From: PNAI01 sp964575715
GTDB taxonomy: Bacteria > Pseudomonadota > Alphaproteobacteria > Rhizobiales > Xanthobacteraceae
Direction: 5' to 3'
DNA length: 9,163 nt
Assembly (NCBI GenBank): GCA_964575715.1
Contig: CAZNSG010000208.1
Coordinates: 1 to 9,163, forward strand
Made by a program: the position numbers and the translations under genes. Under the pieces are notes generated by a model. The model was not told where the DNA came from. It ran no database searches and saw only the letters and a program-made list of their open reading frames with translations. Shown in pieces: positions 7,442 through 9,163 of this stretch (its first letter is position 1; the number at the start of each line of letters is the position of its first letter).

Positions 7442-8935
7442 TCAAAAGCGCGGAATATCGGGAAACGGCACTTTGCCGGCATGCACATGCAGGCGGCCGA
7501 GTTCGGCGCAGCGGTGCAGCTGGGGAAAGACTTTGCCGGGATTGAGCAGGCCCTTTGAGTCGAAGGCACACTTGAGCCGCTGCTGCTGGTCGAGGTCGAT
7601 CTCGGAAAACATCACCGGCATCAAATCGCGTTTCTCCACGCCGACCCCGTGCTCGCCGGTGAGCACGCCGCCGACCTCGACGCAGAGTTTTAGGATTTCG
7701 GCGCCAAACTCTTCCGTCTTTTCGAGTTCGCCCGGCTTGTTGGAGTCATAGAGGATGAGCGGATGCAGGTTGCCGTCGCCGGCATGGAAGACATTGGCAA
7801 CGCGCAGCCCATATTTTTCCGACATGATGCGGATGCGGGCGAGCACCTGCGGCAGCCGCGCGCGCGGGATGGTGCCGTCCATGCAGTAATAGTCGGGCGA
7901 GATGCGGCCGACCGCCGGGAACGCCGCCTTGCGGCCGGCCCAGAACAACAGCCGCTCCTCCTCCGAAGCGGAGGCCTTGAACGTCACCGCGCCGCATTCT
8001 TTTGCAAGCTTCTCGACGCGCGCAAGCAGGTGGTCCACTTCCGTTTGCGGGCCATCGAGTTCGACGATCAGGAGCGCCTCGACATCAAGCGGATAGCCGG
8101 AGTGGGTAAACTCTTCGGTGGCGTGGATCGCGGGCCGGTCCATCATTTCCATGCCGCCCGGAATGATGCCCGCGCCGATGATGCGCGAGACGCAGGTGCC
8201 GGCCTCCTCGGTGCGCCGGAAGCCGACCAGCACGGCGCGCGCGGTCTCCGGTTTCTTCAAGATGCGGACGGTCACCTCGGTGACCACGCCGAGCAGCCCT
8301 TCGGAGCCGGTAATGATGCCGATGAGATCGTAGCCGCCGGAATCGAGATGCTTGCCGCCGAGGCGCACAATTTCGCCGGTCATGAGCACGATTTCGAGGC
8401 CGAGAATGTTGTTGGTGGTCATGCCATATTTGAGGCAATGCACGCCGCCGGAATTTTCCGCGACATTGCCGCCAATGGTGCAGGCGATCTGCGAGGACGG
8501 ATCGGGGGCGTAATAGAAGCCGGCATGGGCGACCGCATTGCTGATGGCGAGATTGGTGACGCCCGGCTCGACCACCACCACGCGATTTTCGAAATCGATA
8601 TCGCGGATGCGGTTGAACTTGGCCATGCCGAGCAATACGCCGTCGCACAGCGGCAAGGCGCCGCCGGAGAGCGAAGTGCCGGCGCCGCGCGGCACTACTT
8701 TGATTCCTTCGGCGTGGCAATAGCGCAACACATCGGCGACCTGCTCGGTGGTCGCGGGCAGCACCACCACCATGGGAAGCGCCCGGTAGGCGGTAAGGCC
8801 GTCGGATTCATAAGGTTTCATCGCAGGTTCGGACGCGATCACGCCCTCGCCCGGCACGATGGCGCGCAACGCCGCGACGATTTGTGCGCGCCGGGCGAGC
8901 ACGGATTGATCGAGGGCGGGCATTTGCAGGGCCAT
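7442..8935 (-). CDS. glcD: Glycolate oxidase subunit GlcD (FAD-linked oxidase)
   Basis: The 497-residue protein is the FAD-binding subunit of the GlcDEF type, which oxidises glycolate to glyoxylate; relatives act on D-lactate and other 2-hydroxy acids. The FAD-binding PCMH domain shows PRGAGTSLSGG (82-92), PDPSSQ (144-149) and TIGGNVAENSGG (153-164). The C-terminal substrate domain shows HAGDGNLHP (384-392) and GEHGVG (427-432), and ends in the typical LLNPGKVFP (463-471). Length is normal. The usual partners glcE and glcF do not follow; the next gene, 7 bases on, is a different flavoprotein. The ATG at 8935 is chosen because GGAAG lies 5 bases upstream and the product then begins MALQMPALDQ, as in relatives; a TTG at 8959 would add 8 residues. 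Without glcE/glcF the precise substrate is less certain. Confidence 0.92.
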   Translation of the reverse strand: MALQMPALDQSVLARRAQIVAALRAIVPGEGVIASEPAMKPYESDGLTAYRALPMVVVLPATTEQVADVLRYCHAEGIKVVPRGAGTSLSGGALPLCDGVLLGMAKFNRIRDIDFENRVVVVEPGVTNLAISNAVAHAGFYYAPDPSSQIACTIGGNVAENSGGVHCLKYGMTTNNILGLEIVLMTGEIVRLGGKHLDSGGYDLIGIITGSEGLLGVVTEVTVRILKKPETARAVLVGFRRTEEAGTCVSRIIGAGIIPGGMEMMDRPAIHATEEFTHSGYPLDVEALLIVELDGPQTEVDHLLARVEKLAKECGAVTFKASASEEERLLFWAGRKAAFPAVGRISPDYYCMDGTIPRARLPQVLARIRIMSEKYGLRVANVFHAGDGNLHPLILYDSNKPGELEKTEEFGAEILKLCVEVGGVLTGEHGVGVEKRDLMPVMFSEIDLDQQQRLKCAFDSKGLLNPGKVFPQLHRCAELGRLHVHAGKVPFPDIPRF

Positions 8936-8940
8936 TGACA

Positions 8941-8945
8941 CTTCC
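8941..8945 (-). promoter_or_regulatory. Ribosome binding site of glcD
   Basis: On the minus strand GGAAG lies 5 bases before the ATG at 8935, supporting this start over the in-frame TTG at 8959. Confidence 0.6.
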
Positions 8946-8974
8946 GATCTTCGATTCAAAAATGATTATATTCA

Positions 8975-9004
8975 AGAATAACTATATATCGTCTCTGAGT
9001 TCAA
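8975..9004 (-). promoter_or_regulatory. Candidate promoter of the glcD operon
   Basis: The stretch 8955-8990 is much more AT-rich than its surroundings. On the minus strand TTGAAC (9004-8999) and TATTCT (8980-8975) are separated by 18 bases, resembling -35 and -10 boxes, and would place the transcript start some 30 bases before the ATG. The -10 match is imperfect. The 12-base dyad TATTCAAGAATA (8969-8980) overlaps the -10 box and could be a protein binding site. Confidence 0.35.
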
Positions 9005-9043
9005 AGAGCATGTTATACCAATGGCGATAGATCCGTACTCATA

Positions 9044-9150
9044 CCTCATCCTGAGGAGCGCACACCGATGTCGGGTTTACCCGACATCGGCATACTTAAA
9101 TGCGCAAGTCGGCTATAGCCGACTTGCGTGTGCGCGTCTCGAAGGATGGC
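9044..9150. repeat. Nested palindromic intergenic repeat of the Hyphomicrobiales type
   Basis: The element contains two strong palindromes inside an outer stem. Hairpin 1 pairs 9065-9075 with 9080-9090 (11 perfect pairs, TTTA loop). Hairpin 2 is a perfect 26-base palindrome at 9103-9128. The outer arms GCGCACAC (9058-9065) and GTGTGCGC (9128-9135) pair, and CATCCT (9047-9052) pairs with AGGATG (9143-9148). A four-pair stem, GCAT (9090-9093) with ATGC (9100-9103), can form between the hairpins. The borders (CCTCATCCTGAGGAGC and GCGTCTCGAAGGATG) resemble, from memory, abundant intergenic repeats of Bradyrhizobium and relatives. It lies upstream of glcD. Confidence 0.75.
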
Positions 9151-9163
9151 CAGGTCGGAGCGT

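Noticed and set aside
7763..8938. 391-codon open frame on the plus strand, opposite glcD
   Set aside because: It lies entirely antisense to glcD, whose motifs are unmistakable. Long antisense frames are expected at this GC content, and the translation shows no recognisable domain.
8936..8959. TTG start for glcD at 8959
   Set aside because: The ATG at 8935 has its own Shine-Dalgarno sequence and matches the typical N terminus of relatives.
9044..9150. tRNA-like cloverleaf
   Set aside because: The stems are longer than tRNA arms, there is no T-loop or anticodon arm geometry, and the hairpins are exact palindromes. A repeat element fits better.

Overview
The window looks like an ordinary chromosomal segment from a GC-rich alphaproteobacterium. 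It most resembles Hyphomicrobiales of the Bradyrhizobium / Rhodopseudomonas / Xanthobacteraceae type, judging from the protein families, the high GC at third codon positions, and palindromic intergenic repeats of the kind common in that order. I assign no species. Five complete protein genes fill about 95% of the sequence. There are no recognisable insertion sequences, tRNA or rRNA genes, CRISPR arrays or phage genes.

Layout from left to right: (1) positions 1-127 hold no gene but carry a long inverted repeat (20-97). (2) msrP (128-1102, minus) encodes the periplasmic molybdopterin methionine-sulfoxide reductase; no msrQ partner is visible in the 127 bases after its stop. (3) A 124-base gap holds a striking element (1144-1216) whose arms can pair as a perfect three-way junction. 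(4) An EF-G-like translational GTPase (1227-3281, minus) keeps the EF-G domain order but lacks the usual catalytic histidine. (5) A 235-base divergent intergenic region follows. (6) On the plus strand, 3517-5790 encodes a 757-residue protein with a multi-span membrane part fused to a spermidine-synthase-like Rossmann domain. (7) Convergent and exactly abutting it lies a two-gene minus-strand operon: glcD (7442-8935) and, 7 bases after its stop, a PYROXD2/phytoene-desaturase-like FAD oxidoreductase (5791-7434). (8) The right end (8936-9163) holds an AT-rich probable promoter for that operon and a nested palindromic repeat (9044-9150).

The genes do not form one pathway. The clearest functional unit is the glcD/FAD-oxidoreductase pair, two flavoproteins that are probably co-transcribed. 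MsrP repairs oxidised periplasmic proteins, and the EF-G-like gene upstream on the same strand may or may not share its transcript. I found no convincing new multi-gene system. The observations most worth checking are the three-way-junction element before msrP, the diverged EF-G paralogue, the orphan membrane/SpeE fusion, the in-frame 18-base tandem repeat in the FAD oxidoreductase, and the two other palindromic repeats.
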